Below, piece after piece: positions 1-9,523 of a DNA stretch of 64,000 bases. Positions within the stretch are counted from its first letter, which is position 1, and each line of letters starts with the position of its first letter. Made by a program: the position numbers and the translations under genes. Source of the stretch: Bacteroidales bacterium (GTDB lineage Bacteria > Bacteroidota > Bacteroidia > Bacteroidales > Rikenellaceae); NCBI GenBank assembly GCA_910575495.1, contig CAJTFS010000001.1, positions 372,001-436,000 of the forward strand, written 5' to 3'. Below the pieces are notes generated by a model. The model ran no database searches, was not told the DNA's origin, and saw only the letters and a list, made by a program, of their open reading frames with translations.

Positions 1-418
1 GGAAAGACTGCAAGAAAACGGCAACAAGAAGTCTCAGATATTTTGAACGCAACTAAGAATCCGCAAAAGAAACTTGAAATCATAGATTCTTCGTCGTTGC
101 ACTCCTCAGAATGACAAAACAAACAATTGCCTCTCGAATGTCATTCTTAACGAAATGAACCGTCACTCCGAATGACACGCTTTTGTCATATTGAGCGTAG
201 CGAAACATCCGTCCAACTACCACTCACCGATATACGAAAAAATTCTTCGTCGCTGCGCTCCTCGGGATGACAGAAACAATTGCAAGAACAAAGGGTCGTC
301 TTAATGTAATTCCTTTTTCATCGGGACAGCTGGGGAAGAAAGAGCCCACGGCGTAACCCTCTTCGAAAACGCTGTACGGGCGGGGCAAAAACATCGACCA
401 TTCAAATCATAAAACAAC
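1..418. repeat. Non-coding left edge with dispersed repeats
   Basis: No convincing gene lies in these 418 bases. Between about 84 and 283 there are several copies of an imperfect dispersed repeat with the cores ATTCTTCGTCG and CAGAATGAC (or GGGATGAC), in both orientations. The same family recurs near 24.0-24.5 kb and 49.9-50.2 kb. The bases just before 419 are the probable 5' region of the phage block; no clear TAnnTTTG promoter box is visible. Confidence 0.6.
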
Positions 419-1375
419 ATGCTGACGATAACAAAACAACCGACGCTCAACGCGGCGGGAGGGGGCGAAGCGGAATATCGCATCGAAACGGACCGGAAAG
501 AGACACTGAACGTGAAGGTAACGGATGCGGAGACGAACGCCCTGCTGGGAACCAAGCGCTACGCGGAAGTGACGGAAGCGACGGTGGATGCGGCGCCGAT
601 CGTGAACCGGCACCTGCATTTCGCTCCGGAGACGGGTCCTACGGGATTTCTGCCGGCGAAAGACCGCCGGCACGAAGTCAAGGTGAAGGTGGAGACGGCG
701 GACGCGACAGCGACATCGGGCACCTGCGTCTACCACGCCGGTGAAAAAGCGCTGACGGCATCGGGACTGCTGACGACGATGCCCCTGCAGCGACTCATCG
801 CACCGGGCGAATGCGACGAAGTGACCATGCTGACGATCGACACGCCGTGGATGACGGTGCGGGCGGCGGGACCCGGCGGAACGAAAGAACGCAACTACTC
901 GACGCGCAACACGGTGGTGCAGGTGTTCCGGCTGAACACGGCGGACTTTCCGGGAGCGGAGCGCATCACGCTGACCACGGGAGAGGGGCAGACGGTGGAA
1001 TACACGGTGATCGCATCGCCGAAAGGCGCGCGGCGCATCGCATGGCGCAGCCGTGCGGGGTCGCTGGAACACTACACCTTCCCGACGGAAGCGGTAAGCG
1101 TGGCGGAAACGAAAAAGACGCGCGTACGCAACGCACAGGGAACGGGCACGCTGACCGAAGAACGGCGCCGCCGGACGCTCCTGCGGTCGGCCTACGAGAC
1201 GCGGGAGGTGCTGGAAGCGCTGGCGGAGATAATCGCAGCGCCGCAGGTGTGGCTGGCGGAAGCGGACGGCTACGTACCGGTGGAGGTGCTAACGAACGAA
1301 GCGACGGTACATCGCCACGGCACGATGAGCCTGCTGGAACTGGAAATCGGAACGGAGCTATGGAAACGGAACTGA
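419..1375 (+). CDS. Phage tail-like structural protein (uncharacterised)
   Basis: 318-aa soluble protein with no signal peptide or membrane segment. I do not recognise a named domain. Residues from about 200, with RRIAWRSRAG followed by EHYTFP, resemble a recurring motif in structural proteins of Bacteroidetes prophages (an aromatic W then a Y-T-F block). It is the first gene of a tight + strand block containing protease, capsid and portal genes, so a virion role, probably tail, is inferred from context. Its last 16 nt overlap the start of the next gene, which suggests translational coupling. The ATG at 419 is preceded by AAACAAC; no Shine-Dalgarno is expected in this phylum. Function remains unproven. 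Confidence 0.6.
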   Translation: MLTITKQPTLNAAGGGEAEYRIETDRKETLNVKVTDAETNALLGTKRYAEVTEATVDAAPIVNRHLHFAPETGPTGFLPAKDRRHEVKVKVETADATATSGTCVYHAGEKALTASGLLTTMPLQRLIAPGECDEVTMLTIDTPWMTVRAAGPGGTKERNYSTRNTVVQVFRLNTADFPGAERITLTTGEGQTVEYTVIASPKGARRIAWRSRAGSLEHYTFPTEAVSVAETKKTRVRNAQGTGTLTEERRRRTLLRSAYETREVLEALAEIIAAPQVWLAEADGYVPVEVLTNEATVHRHGTMSLLELEIGTELWKRN

Positions 1376-3729
1376 AGATAGACGGCCGCCGATGCGACCT
1401 GGAGGACGAGACGCTGGCCGTACCGGGATACGCGGCGCAAAAAACACGCGACCCGGAAGCCTGCCGGGAAGGGCGGAAAATGCAGGTGCGGATTCCGCCG
1501 ACACCGCAGAACACGGAACTGCTGGGCGCACCGTGCGACCCCCACACGGGAACGCGATTCAACCATGCGCGCCACACGGCGGAAGTATCGGCCGCCGGGA
1601 CGGTGCTGCTGGCGGGAACGGCACGCCTGCTGAAAGCCTCGGACGAAGGGTACACGCTGGAGATACGCGAAGGCGGTGCCGGCTGGGCGGAGCAGGCGGC
1701 CCGGCGGATGTTCAACACGCTGGGGATCGACTACCGGGCGGGACTCACGGCCGACACGGTGCGCAAGAGCTGGACGGACGCCGCGCCGGTGAAGTTTTTC
1801 CCGATCCACCGCGACGAATATCCCCGGCAGAGCAACGGCCAGGACCTGCTGACGGCCGAACGGGTGCTGACGGTGGACGACTACCACCCGTTCCTGCATG
1901 TGGCGACGCTGGTGGAGAAGATCTTCGAAGAAGCGGGCTACACGCTCGAAAGCGACTTCATGAAGACGCCCGAATTCCGCGAACTCTACATGAGCGGCGC
2001 CTATCCGTCGCACGACACGACGGGCGCGCAGGCCCGGATGGGCTTCCACGCGCGGAGGACTAGCCCGGCAACGGCGACGGCGAGTCCGGCAGGCATGGTC
2101 TACGCCGATCCGAAATCCACGACGCACACGGTGGGCAACATTGTGGATACGGCGACGCCGCTGACCCCGGATGCGGACGGAGAGACGATACCGGACCTCT
2201 ACAACAACGGCGGAACGTTCGGCGTGGAAAACGGCATGATCCGCTTCGCGCCTCCGACGCGGGTGAGCGTCGGATTCGAATACTACCTGAGATACACGAC
2301 CGACCACCGGATACTGGACCGCACGCGGCTGCGGGGATTCGACTCGGTCTACCTGGGGCCCGGTTCGGAACTGCGCTTCACGCTGGCGAACCGCTATACG
2401 GACCGCCGGCCGGAGATGGAGGGGAACCGCACCTACCTGGCGGTCGTGTTCGACCACACGGCGGGAAGCCAATATCGTCTGACGTGCATGCGGGGCGGAG
2501 CGCCCGGATGGCCCTGGGCGACCTTCGAGGGCCGCTCGGCGAAGGTGACGACCCCGGCGTCGGGCAATCCGACGGAGCCGCAGCTGTGGATCATGCGCAA
2601 CGGAGTATGGGAACGCTACGCCGGCGACTGGGCGCTCTACGACGGACACCTCGAAGAGACGGGCCGCACGACGGTGGAGCTGCGCATGCGGACGGCGACG
2701 GAAGAAGTGCTGCCGACGCAACCGAAATACTTCTATGCGATCCATTTTTTCGGCGCGGAGGGAGGCATGTCGCTGACGCTGCACAAGGAGTGCTCGCTGC
2801 GGGTGGATTTCCGTTCGGGACCGGGCTACGGGGCGTGGCTGACCTTCGCGGACGTGGCGCAACACCGCATCCGGCAGGCGGAACTGCTCAAGGCGCTGGC
2901 CCATATGTACAACCTGCGCTTCTACACCGACGAAGCGATCCGCAAGGTGTACGTCGAACCGGCGGACGCCTTCTACGGCAAAGGCCCCGAAGCCGACTGG
3001 CGGACGAAGAACGACCCGTCGGAACCGGTGGAGCTGGAAGACCGGGCACTGGAGATACACGAAGAACGCACGCGGTGCTACCAGGAAGGAGACGGCGCGG
3101 TGAAACGCTACGAAAGCGAACACGAAACGGAATTCGGCGCCTGGACGGTGCGGACGGAGAACCGGGCGGCGAAGATGGGCGACGAAAGAGTGTGCAACCC
3201 GCTATTCGCGCCGACGATCGACAGCACGGGCCACTACCGCAACGCCCCCTCGGCGCGCCTGCTGCAAGTTGGTGACCGCGACTCGGCCACCGAAGAAGAG
3301 ACGAACTTCACACCCCGCATCGTACGCTATGCCGGAATGCACCCGCTGCCGGAGGGCGAACGCTGGGGCTATCCGACCAATGCGGCGGAATACCCGCTGG
3401 CGGCCTTCCACTACGAAGGCGACGAGACGACGCCGGCCTTCACGCTCTGCTTCGAAGACCGCGACGGCGCGGCGGGGCTGCACCGCTATCATGACCGCCA
3501 GACGGCAGAAGAGGCGACGCGCGAAAAGATCACGATGTCGCTGCGGCTGGCCCCCGACGAATTCGCGGCCCTGCTGGTCCCGGGAACGGGAGCGCCGGAC
3601 ATCCGCTCGGTTTTCCGGCTGGAAACGGGCGGCGAAACGGTGCGGGCGACGCTCGAGACCATCGAAACCTACGACCCGGAGCGGAACTCGGCACACTGCG
3701 TCTTCCTGCGCAGGCGGGAAGACGAATAA
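1360..3729 (+). CDS. Large phage tail-like protein (uncharacterised)
   Basis: 789 aa from the ATG at 1360, which overlaps the upstream gene by 16 nt. The reading frame is open further upstream to 811, but that would overlap the preceding gene by over 500 nt and yields low-complexity sequence, so 1360 is preferred. There is no signal peptide. The protein is rich in short polar beta-type segments, consistent with a tail or baseplate component. Residues around 140-210 contain a stretch of the kind EEAGYTLES then FRELYMSG that I associate with long tail proteins of Bacteroidetes prophages. The role is inferred from position between a structural gene and the head protease; no catalytic motif is evident. 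Confidence 0.6.
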   Translation: METELKIDGRRCDLEDETLAVPGYAAQKTRDPEACREGRKMQVRIPPTPQNTELLGAPCDPHTGTRFNHARHTAEVSAAGTVLLAGTARLLKASDEGYTLEIREGGAGWAEQAARRMFNTLGIDYRAGLTADTVRKSWTDAAPVKFFPIHRDEYPRQSNGQDLLTAERVLTVDDYHPFLHVATLVEKIFEEAGYTLESDFMKTPEFRELYMSGAYPSHDTTGAQARMGFHARRTSPATATASPAGMVYADPKSTTHTVGNIVDTATPLTPDADGETIPDLYNNGGTFGVENGMIRFAPPTRVSVGFEYYLRYTTDHRILDRTRLRGFDSVYLGPGSELRFTLANRYTDRRPEMEGNRTYLAVVFDHTAGSQYRLTCMRGGAPGWPWATFEGRSAKVTTPASGNPTEPQLWIMRNGVWERYAGDWALYDGHLEETGRTTVELRMRTATEEVLPTQPKYFYAIHFFGAEGGMSLTLHKECSLRVDFRSGPGYGAWLTFADVAQHRIRQAELLKALAHMYNLRFYTDEAIRKVYVEPADAFYGKGPEADWRTKNDPSEPVELEDRALEIHEERTRCYQEGDGAVKRYESEHETEFGAWTVRTENRAAKMGDERVCNPLFAPTIDSTGHYRNAPSARLLQVGDRDSATEEETNFTPRIVRYAGMHPLPEGERWGYPTNAAEYPLAAFHYEGDETTPAFTLCFEDRDGAAGLHRYHDRQTAEEATREKITMSLRLAPDEFAALLVPGTGAPDIRSVFRLETGGETVRATLETIETYDPERNSAHCVFLRRREDE

Positions 3730-3767
3730 ATACACAATTCACAAACCCCAAAAACCTAAAAAAAAAA

Positions 3768-4646
3768 TTGGAAACGAACATCCGAATCGAAAACAACGCC
3801 GGAGCCTGCCACATCGACATCGAAGGCACGATCGGCGTACCCGAAACGTGGCAGTTCGACGAACCCGAACAACGGATCGCGACCTACGACCGGTTTCGTG
3901 AAGCGGTGGCACGCATCGGCGAAATCGAAGCCCCGGAAGTGGTGGTCAACATCCGCTCGACGGGCGGCGACGTGAACGACGCCCTGCTGATCCACGACGC
4001 CCTGCGCCGCATCGACGGCCGCATCACGACCCGCTGCTACGGCTACACGGCTTCGGCAGCGACGATCATCGCCCAGGCGGCGAGCGAAGGATGCCGCGAG
4101 ATCTCGGCCAATGCACTCTACCTGATCCACCAGTCGAACTGCTCGACGGAAGGCAATGCGGCGGAACTGAGCGGCAAACTGGAACTGCTGCAACAGACCG
4201 ACCGCCGGCTGGCGGAACTCTATGCAGCGCGTGCTGGCCGCGAAACGGCAGAATTCGAAGCGCTGATGAACGAAAACAACGGCAACGGACGCTGGCTTTC
4301 GCCGGAAGAGACCGTAGCGGCGGGACTGGCCGACACGATCATCGACGCAGGCGAAAAAGCGGCGCCGGAAAAACCGAAAAACAGCGTCCGCGGCTGGCAG
4401 CGGCTGCTGAACGCTCTGGGCATCAAGGCCGAACCGGCGGCACCCCTGTCCGAAGACCGCAACATCCTGCATTTCGACGACGACCACGCGGTGGCGCGCC
4501 GCCGCTCGGAGATTGCGGCCGCGGAAGCCTTCGACCGGACGGAACCGACCCGCACGCGATCGTGCGAGGACCCCTCCTACAGCGAAACCCTCCGCTCGGC
4601 CAACCAACTGGCCTATGCGGAAGACGCGAAGCAGTTCAGGAAGTAA
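3768..4646 (+). CDS. ClpP/S14-like phage head maturation protease
   Basis: 292 aa, starting at TTG 3768 after an A-rich spacer. Residues 55-125 follow the ClpP fold: NIRSTGGDVND, then GYTASAATI holding the likely nucleophile Ser96, then LYLIHQS with the likely catalytic His121. The position where ClpP has its catalytic Asp, in the stretch before WLSPEE near residue 170, is Asn here in my alignment, as I recall for several phage ClpP relatives. Such proteases cut scaffold and capsid during head assembly, and the major capsid gene follows at 4813. The C-terminal 100 residues are polar and may be a self-cleaved scaffold-like tail. Assignment to the family is firm; the exact third catalytic residue is not. 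Confidence 0.8.
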   Translation: METNIRIENNAGACHIDIEGTIGVPETWQFDEPEQRIATYDRFREAVARIGEIEAPEVVVNIRSTGGDVNDALLIHDALRRIDGRITTRCYGYTASAATIIAQAASEGCREISANALYLIHQSNCSTEGNAAELSGKLELLQQTDRRLAELYAARAGRETAEFEALMNENNGNGRWLSPEETVAAGLADTIIDAGEKAAPEKPKNSVRGWQRLLNALGIKAEPAAPLSEDRNILHFDDDHAVARRRSEIAAAEAFDRTEPTRTRSCEDPSYSETLRSANQLAYAEDAKQFRK

Positions 4647-4812
4647 GGACGGGATACCGCAACGGCCGTTCAGAACGACCGCTTCGGCCGACCGGCCGGT
4701 AAGACGCTGCGGGGGCTGAACCCCGGGAACGAACCGGTCCCGAAAGAGAGCGGAACCAGCCTTTCGCTTCCAACATTTCACCTTTCACTTTTCACTTTTA
4801 ATCTTATCCATT

Positions 4813-5790
4813 ATGAGTTTCTTGGAAAACGCCAAGCAGTACACGGGTGCCGAACTCGACACCATCTTCTTCCGACCCTTTCTGACGGGCCCCTCGGCCC
4901 AGGAACTGGGCGTACGCATCCTCTACAACCTGCCCGTACCGACGACCGTACAGCTGTGGGACGGACAGCAGAACATCCTGCAAAAGCACACGGGAAAAGG
5001 CTGGACGGGCGGCGCCTCGGCCCACAAATACCAGAAGAACATCGCGCTGAGCCGCGTGAAGGCCGAGATGGGCTTCTCGGCAGCCGACTACTTTTCGCTG
5101 GTCTACGAAAAGATCGCTGCCCGCGCCGACGTCAACATGGACGACCTGACGGGCACGGAACTCGAACAGGCCGAGACAGCGCTCTTCCGCCAGGCCGTAG
5201 CCGAAAACATCCGCGCGACGATGTGGGTGGGCGACGCGTCGGCGCCGAGCGGCTACAACACCTTCACGGGCTTCCTGAAGACGATCATGAACTACTCGGC
5301 GGCCGAAATCTTCCACCAGCAGACCTACACGGCGGCGACGATGACCGACCCCGAATCGGTGGTCGGACTTTTCGACTCGCTGTGGCAGAACGCCGACACG
5401 CGCATCCAGGATGCGAAGGGCGAGGGTCAGCTGGCGTTCTTCGTGACGTCGGACCTCTACTATCTCTACGAGAAGTACCTCGACTCGAAGGGTGCGGACG
5501 CCGCCTACGTCGACACGGTGAACGGCCGTCAGGGGTTGGCCTACCACGGCATCCCGGTGATCGACGTGCGTCTGGGCAACTACCTCTCGGGGAACTCGCT
5601 GCCGCAGTCGTTCTGTCTGCTGACCGACCGCCGCAACCTGGTGCTGGCGGTCAACACGGCGGACTTCCCGGGCAACGAAGTGCGCATGTGGTATAACCCC
5701 GACGAGATGGAGAACCGCCAGCGCGCCCTCTTCATGGCGGGCTGCGACATACTCGACGAAACGATGCTCTCATTCGCCTATCGCGAGTAA
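4813..5790 (+). CDS. Phage major capsid protein
   Basis: 325 aa, preceded by 166 bases with short CTTTCACTTTTCAC repeats. It has an N-terminal helical segment (residues 1-20, FLENAKQYTG), alternating beta and helical regions and a C-terminal beta-rich end (RALFMAGCDI then LSFAYRE) typical of HK97-fold or related capsid proteins of Bacteroidetes phages. The main support is context: it sits directly after the ClpP-like head protease and before the portal gene, the usual head module, although the portal normally lies upstream of the protease. No enzymatic motif is visible. An encapsulin-type or domesticated shell is possible, but portal and adaptor genes next door favour a virion capsid. Confidence 0.75.
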   Translation: MSFLENAKQYTGAELDTIFFRPFLTGPSAQELGVRILYNLPVPTTVQLWDGQQNILQKHTGKGWTGGASAHKYQKNIALSRVKAEMGFSAADYFSLVYEKIAARADVNMDDLTGTELEQAETALFRQAVAENIRATMWVGDASAPSGYNTFTGFLKTIMNYSAAEIFHQQTYTAATMTDPESVVGLFDSLWQNADTRIQDAKGEGQLAFFVTSDLYYLYEKYLDSKGADAAYVDTVNGRQGLAYHGIPVIDVRLGNYLSGNSLPQSFCLLTDRRNLVLAVNTADFPGNEVRMWYNPDEMENRQRALFMAGCDILDETMLSFAYRE

Positions 5791-5857
5791 CCGCCGTCGC
5801 CTGCGGAGGCCGCAATGCCCCCGCAGGCGACCCTGCCACCCGAAAACACGAAACGAC

Positions 5858-7087
5858 ATGCAGAAAGAACAAAGACACAGAACGACGGTGGGCATAACGG
5901 CGCGCACGGACCCCTACATGACGGTGGGCACGGGCCAGGTGCAGAACGACAAGTTCTGGCGCTGGGGCGACGACAACCTGTTCCCCTGCGCGCTGGCGCT
6001 CATGGCCCGCCGCTCGACCACCCACCGCCGCATCATCAACGACAAGGCCGACTACATCTCGGGCAAGGGGGTGGTCTGCGACGAAAACCGACCCCGGCTG
6101 AAGTCGCTGATCGAACGGGCCAATCCCCGCAACGAAACGCTGCGTCAGGTGCTGAACAAACTGGCCTTCGACAAGGCGCTCTTCGGCAACGCCTTCCTCG
6201 AAGCGGTAACCGACCCGCAGCACTCCTTCCTGGCGCTCTACCATCAGGACGCGTCGCGCTGCCGCGTAGCCCGCGACGAACGCCACATCCTGCTGCACCA
6301 CGACTGGACGGCCTTCAATCCGGCCGAAGCCGAGACCCTGCCGCTCTACCCGCTCTTCGAAGAACGCCCGGACGGCACGCTGCGCACGATGATCCACTAC
6401 AAGGACTACGAACCGATGTTCACCCACTACGGCGTACCGCCCTACATTGCGGGTTTCGGCGTCTCGGCCATCGCCTACAAGACCGACCGCTGGAACATCT
6501 CGCGGCTGGACAACTCGTTTCAGCTGTCGGGCGTGCTGCTGCTCGACTCGGCGGTGGACAACGAAGCGGAAGCGGAGAAGATCATGCGGCTGGCGGAACA
6601 GAAATTCGCCGGCAACCCGGGCCAGGTGATGTTCGTCATCCGCGACGGCGACGAGAACCTCAAGGACAACTCGCGCTTCATCCCGATCAGCTCGCAGAAC
6701 GAAGGCGACTGGCAGGCGCTGCACCAGCAGGCCGTGAGCGACATTGTGGTGGCCCACTCGTGGTTCCGGACGCTGAGCGGACTGGACTACGGGGGCGGAT
6801 TCAACGCCGACCGCATCCTGCACGAATACGAAGTGGCCCTCAACACGGTGATTCTGGGCGAACAGGCCGAACTGCTGGAACCCATCCGCGAAGCGATCGC
6901 CGCGGTGCTGGGCGAAGACGCCTCGTCGCTGGAGATCGTGAACCGCCCGCCGACGCGCTCGAAACCGATCTACATGAAGGTGTGGGAGGCGCGCAAGGCC
7001 GACGGTCTGGACTACGACCCCGAAGACGAACGGCAGCAGGCCTTCCTGTCCGAAATCACGAAGTACAACATCCGCAGCATCGAGTAA
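5858..7087 (+). CDS. Phage portal protein
   Basis: 409 aa. The N-terminal part contains a tryptophan and asparagine-rich opening (KFWRWGDDNLFP, about residues 30-42) followed by RSTTHRRIINDKADYISGKG, a pattern recurring in portal proteins of Bacteroidetes phages, where the ring subunit begins with a helical bundle. Length matches the family (about 400-450). The portal forms the dodecameric DNA channel at one capsid vertex and anchors the terminase and the head-tail adaptor. Gene order is unusual: the portal follows the capsid instead of preceding the protease, and no terminase is visible in the window. It is followed 15 nt later by the adaptor-like gene, so the two are probably co-transcribed. 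Confidence 0.75.
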   Translation: MQKEQRHRTTVGITARTDPYMTVGTGQVQNDKFWRWGDDNLFPCALALMARRSTTHRRIINDKADYISGKGVVCDENRPRLKSLIERANPRNETLRQVLNKLAFDKALFGNAFLEAVTDPQHSFLALYHQDASRCRVARDERHILLHHDWTAFNPAEAETLPLYPLFEERPDGTLRTMIHYKDYEPMFTHYGVPPYIAGFGVSAIAYKTDRWNISRLDNSFQLSGVLLLDSAVDNEAEAEKIMRLAEQKFAGNPGQVMFVIRDGDENLKDNSRFIPISSQNEGDWQALHQQAVSDIVVAHSWFRTLSGLDYGGGFNADRILHEYEVALNTVILGEQAELLEPIREAIAAVLGEDASSLEIVNRPPTRSKPIYMKVWEARKADGLDYDPEDERQQAFLSEITKYNIRSIE

Positions 7088-7102
7088 AACGCACGATTCG
7101 AT

Positions 7103-7585
7103 ATGAAAACGCTCATCACCCCATTACAAGTGCTGAAAACAGCGTTCGGCGACGGCGAAATCCTGCCGCCGGCAACGATCGCCGAAGCAGACATCGCGGC
7201 GGCCGAACAACGCTGGATCGTACCGGTCATCGGCCGCAAACTCCACGACCGGCTGCTGGCGGGCGTCTACCCCGACCTTGTCACCGACTGCCTGGCAGCC
7301 CCGACGGCGCTTTACACCCGTGCGCTGGTGCAGGCGCGCCTGGACGTCCGCACCGACCGCTTGGGCACCGCGGCCCCGAAACCGGCCAACGGCACGGCAG
7401 CCGGCGACGAAGCCCGCAGGCAGCTGCGCCGCCAACTGCTGGAAGAGGCCCGCACGCTGCTGCAACGCGCAACGGACCATCTGGCGACGAACAAAATCCG
7501 CTATCCGGAATACGTCGCCGATGAAAACCGGGCGGCCCGCTGCTCGATCGCGGGCGGCATCATCCTGCCGGACGACGGCCGCTGA
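7103..7585 (+). CDS. Phage head-tail adaptor-like protein
   Basis: 160-aa, mostly helical, soluble protein starting 15 nt after the portal gene. Size, helical character and the features ADIAAAEQRWIVPVIG and KIRYPEYV match small proteins that follow portal or capsid genes in Bacteroidetes prophages (DUF6712-type), which are thought to be head-tail connector subunits. The family link is from memory and moderately secure. It is followed by a strong Rho-independent terminator at 7607-7641, which closes the structural transcription unit. Confidence 0.5.
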   Translation: MKTLITPLQVLKTAFGDGEILPPATIAEADIAAAEQRWIVPVIGRKLHDRLLAGVYPDLVTDCLAAPTALYTRALVQARLDVRTDRLGTAAPKPANGTAAGDEARRQLRRQLLEEARTLLQRATDHLATNKIRYPEYVADENRAARCSIAGGIILPDDGR

Positions 7586-7606
7586 CCTGCCGGCACCGGC
7601 ACCCCG

Positions 7607-7641
7607 ACGGCGGCCCCGACGATCGAAGGCCGCCGTTTTTT
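7607..7641 (+). terminator. Rho-independent terminator after phage structural genes
   Basis: Nine-base perfect stem ACGGCGGCC / GGCCGCCGT with a 12-nt loop, followed by a run of six T (7636-7641). It lies 22 nt after the adaptor gene and 30 nt before the lysin-like gene, so the latter may be on its own transcript. Confidence 0.85.
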
Positions 7642-7670
7642 GATGAAACAAAACTACAAAATCCAAAGAC

Positions 7671-8075
7671 ATGTCAAGAGGACTGAAAAACTGCAATCCG
7701 GGCAACATCCGCCGCTCGAGAGGACGTTACAAGGGCGAAGTCGTCCCGTCGCGCGATCCGGCCTTCAAACAATTCGAATCGCTGGCGTGGGGCTACCGGG
7801 CGATTTTCGTGCTGCTGCACACCTACCGCACGCGCCACGGCCTGCGCACCATCGCGGAGATGATCGCACGCTGGGCCCCGCCGAGCGAAAACCGCACCGA
7901 CGCCTACATCCGGGCCGTATCGGACCGAACGGGCATCGGACCCCACGAACCCCTCGACACGCGCGACCGCAAGACCATGGTGCCCATCGCCGCGGCCATC
8001 TCGCGGGTGGAAAACGGCGTGGCGGCCGACATGCGCCAAGTGGAACGGGGCTGGGAGCTCTACAAGGATGCGTGA
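7671..8075 (+). CDS. Phage P5-type structural lysin (lysozyme-like)
   Basis: 134 aa. It opens with MSRGLKNCNPGNIRRS, the NPGNIR signature of small lysozyme-fold proteins annotated as structural protein P5 or virion-associated lytic transglycosylase. The sequence continues with an aromatic W-G-YRA helix and TIAEMIARWAPPSENRTD, which also matches that family; the glutamate near residue 64 is a possible catalytic acid. No signal peptide is present, so release would need a holin or virion delivery, and no holin is visible. It is the last gene of the phage-like block and lies downstream of a terminator. Confidence 0.7.
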   Translation: MSRGLKNCNPGNIRRSRGRYKGEVVPSRDPAFKQFESLAWGYRAIFVLLHTYRTRHGLRTIAEMIARWAPPSENRTDAYIRAVSDRTGIGPHEPLDTRDRKTMVPIAAAISRVENGVAADMRQVERGWELYKDA

Positions 8076-8171
8076 TTCGCAATCATTCCACGCCCCGTCT
8101 TCCGCCCCAGAGCAGCGCGATGGGAAACGGCTCCGAATGCTCTGCTTTTTGCAGAATTCGAAAATTTTGAA

Positions 8172-8211
8172 TTGCAAATTGTGAATTGTGAATTATTTCT
8201 TCCTATCTTTG
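8172..8211 (+). promoter_or_regulatory. Promoter of rplY-pth
   Basis: A canonical Bacteroidetes -7 box TATCTTTG lies at 8204-8211, with TTG triplets 15 and 22 nt upstream as weak -33 candidates. Transcription would begin about 8218, giving an 80-nt leader before rplY. The region overlaps short GTGAATT repeats (8171-8196). Confidence 0.7.
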
Positions 8212-8297
8212 CCCCTCGAAAACAGGCGGAAATGGGATACGGTCCGCGAGACCGTGTTGAGAACCGCCGACGGTAACAACAAAAAACAAAAAACAAC

Positions 8298-8873
8298 ATG
8301 AAAACCATTGCTGTAAAAGCGACCAAGCGCGCAGACTTCGGCAAGAAGGCCGCCAAGGCGGTACGCCGCGAGGGGCTGATCCCCTGCGTATTGTGCGGCA
8401 ACGGCGAGAGCGTATCGTTCTCGGTCGACCCCCGCGAGATCAAATCGCTGATCTACACCCCCAACTCCTACATCGTAGAGTTCGACTTCGACGGCAAGAC
8501 CGAGAAGGCCGTGCTTCGCGAAGCGCAGTTCCACCCCGTGCGCGAGGAGATTCTGCACCTCGACTTCTACCGCATCGCTGCGGGCAAGCCCGTATCGATC
8601 GCCATTCCGGTGCGTCTGACCGGTAACGCCGAAGGCGTGAAGGTCGGCGGTAAGCTGGCCCTCTCGGCCCGCAAGCTGACCGTGAGCGCTCTGGTGGAGA
8701 ACCTGCCCGACGAGATCGTAGTGGACGTAACGCCGCTGGGCGTCGGCAAGACCATCTTCGTGGGCGACCTGAAGATGGAGAACATCAAGTTCGTGACCCC
8801 CGCCACGACGGCCGTATGTGCCGTGCGCGTAACCCGTGCTTCGCGCGGTGCCGCCGCTGCCGAAGGCAAATAA
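8298..8873 (+). CDS. rplY: 50S ribosomal protein L25/general stress protein Ctc
   Basis: 191 aa, the long TL5/CTC form with an N-terminal 5S rRNA-binding L25 beta-barrel (about residues 1-95, starting MKTIAVKATKRADFGKKAAK) and a C-terminal TL5 domain (about 100-185), ending in a short alanine-rich tail. It binds 5S rRNA in the central protuberance of the large subunit. The start ATG lies about 80 nt downstream of a TATCTTTG promoter. It is followed 13 nt later by pth, the common rplY-pth pairing seen across many bacteria, which supports both calls. Confidence 0.97.
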   Translation: MKTIAVKATKRADFGKKAAKAVRREGLIPCVLCGNGESVSFSVDPREIKSLIYTPNSYIVEFDFDGKTEKAVLREAQFHPVREEILHLDFYRIAAGKPVSIAIPVRLTGNAEGVKVGGKLALSARKLTVSALVENLPDEIVVDVTPLGVGKTIFVGDLKMENIKFVTPATTAVCAVRVTRASRGAAAAEGK

Positions 8874-8886
8874 TCGCTGAAGCGGC

Positions 8887-9450
8887 ATGAAATACCTCAT
8901 CGTTGGGCTGGGCAACATCGGCGCCGAATACGCCGACACCCGCCACAACATCGGATTCAAAGTGTTGGACGCCCTGGCCGGGGCGTCCAACGCGCTTTTT
9001 ACCACCGCCCGCTACGGCGATACGGCCGAACTCCGGCACAAAGGCCGCACGCTGGTGCTGCTCAAACCATCGACCTACATGAACCTCTCGGGCAAGGCGG
9101 TGCGCTACTGGCTCGACGCGGAGAAGATTCCGCGCGAGAACCTGCTGGTCGTATCCGACGACATCGCCCTGCCGTTCGGCGCGCTGCGCATCCGGCAGCG
9201 GGGAAGCGCCGGCGGCCACAACGGGCTGAAAAACATCGCCGAGCTGCTGGGTACCGAAGATTTCGCACGGATGCGCTTCGGCGTAGGCGGCGACTTCCCG
9301 CGCGGCCATCAGGTCGACTACGTGCTGGGCGAATGGACGGCCGAGGAGCGCGAGGCGCTGCCCGAACGGCTCAAGATCTTCGGCGACGCAATCCTGTCGT
9401 TCGCCACGGTGGGCATCGAACGGACGATGAACTTCTTCAACAAGAAGTAG
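8887..9450 (+). CDS. pth: Peptidyl-tRNA hydrolase
   Basis: 187 aa, normal length. It releases tRNA from peptidyl-tRNAs that drop off the ribosome. All hallmarks are present: VGLGNIG with Asn10, TRHNIGF with catalytic His20, [10 protein letters not shown] at about 59-68, the acidic [10 protein letters not shown] around residues 92-101, and GGHNGLKNI near 112-120. It lies 13 nt after rplY in the same transcript and is followed by a terminator at 9524-9564. Confidence 0.97.
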   Translation: MKYLIVGLGNIGAEYADTRHNIGFKVLDALAGASNALFTTARYGDTAELRHKGRTLVLLKPSTYMNLSGKAVRYWLDAEKIPRENLLVVSDDIALPFGALRIRQRGSAGGHNGLKNIAELLGTEDFARMRFGVGGDFPRGHQVDYVLGEWTAEEREALPERLKIFGDAILSFATVGIERTMNFFNKK

Positions 9451-9523
9451 GCGAACGGCGACAAGCCCCTGCGATACCGCACCGGTCGGAAGCCGAAGTC
9501 CGGATCGGAATCCTCCGCCACTC

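Noticed and set aside
407..1072. - strand frames opposite the phage genes
   Set aside because: Arg/His-rich shadow translations of GC-rich coding DNA; the + strand frames have coherent spacing and family motifs.
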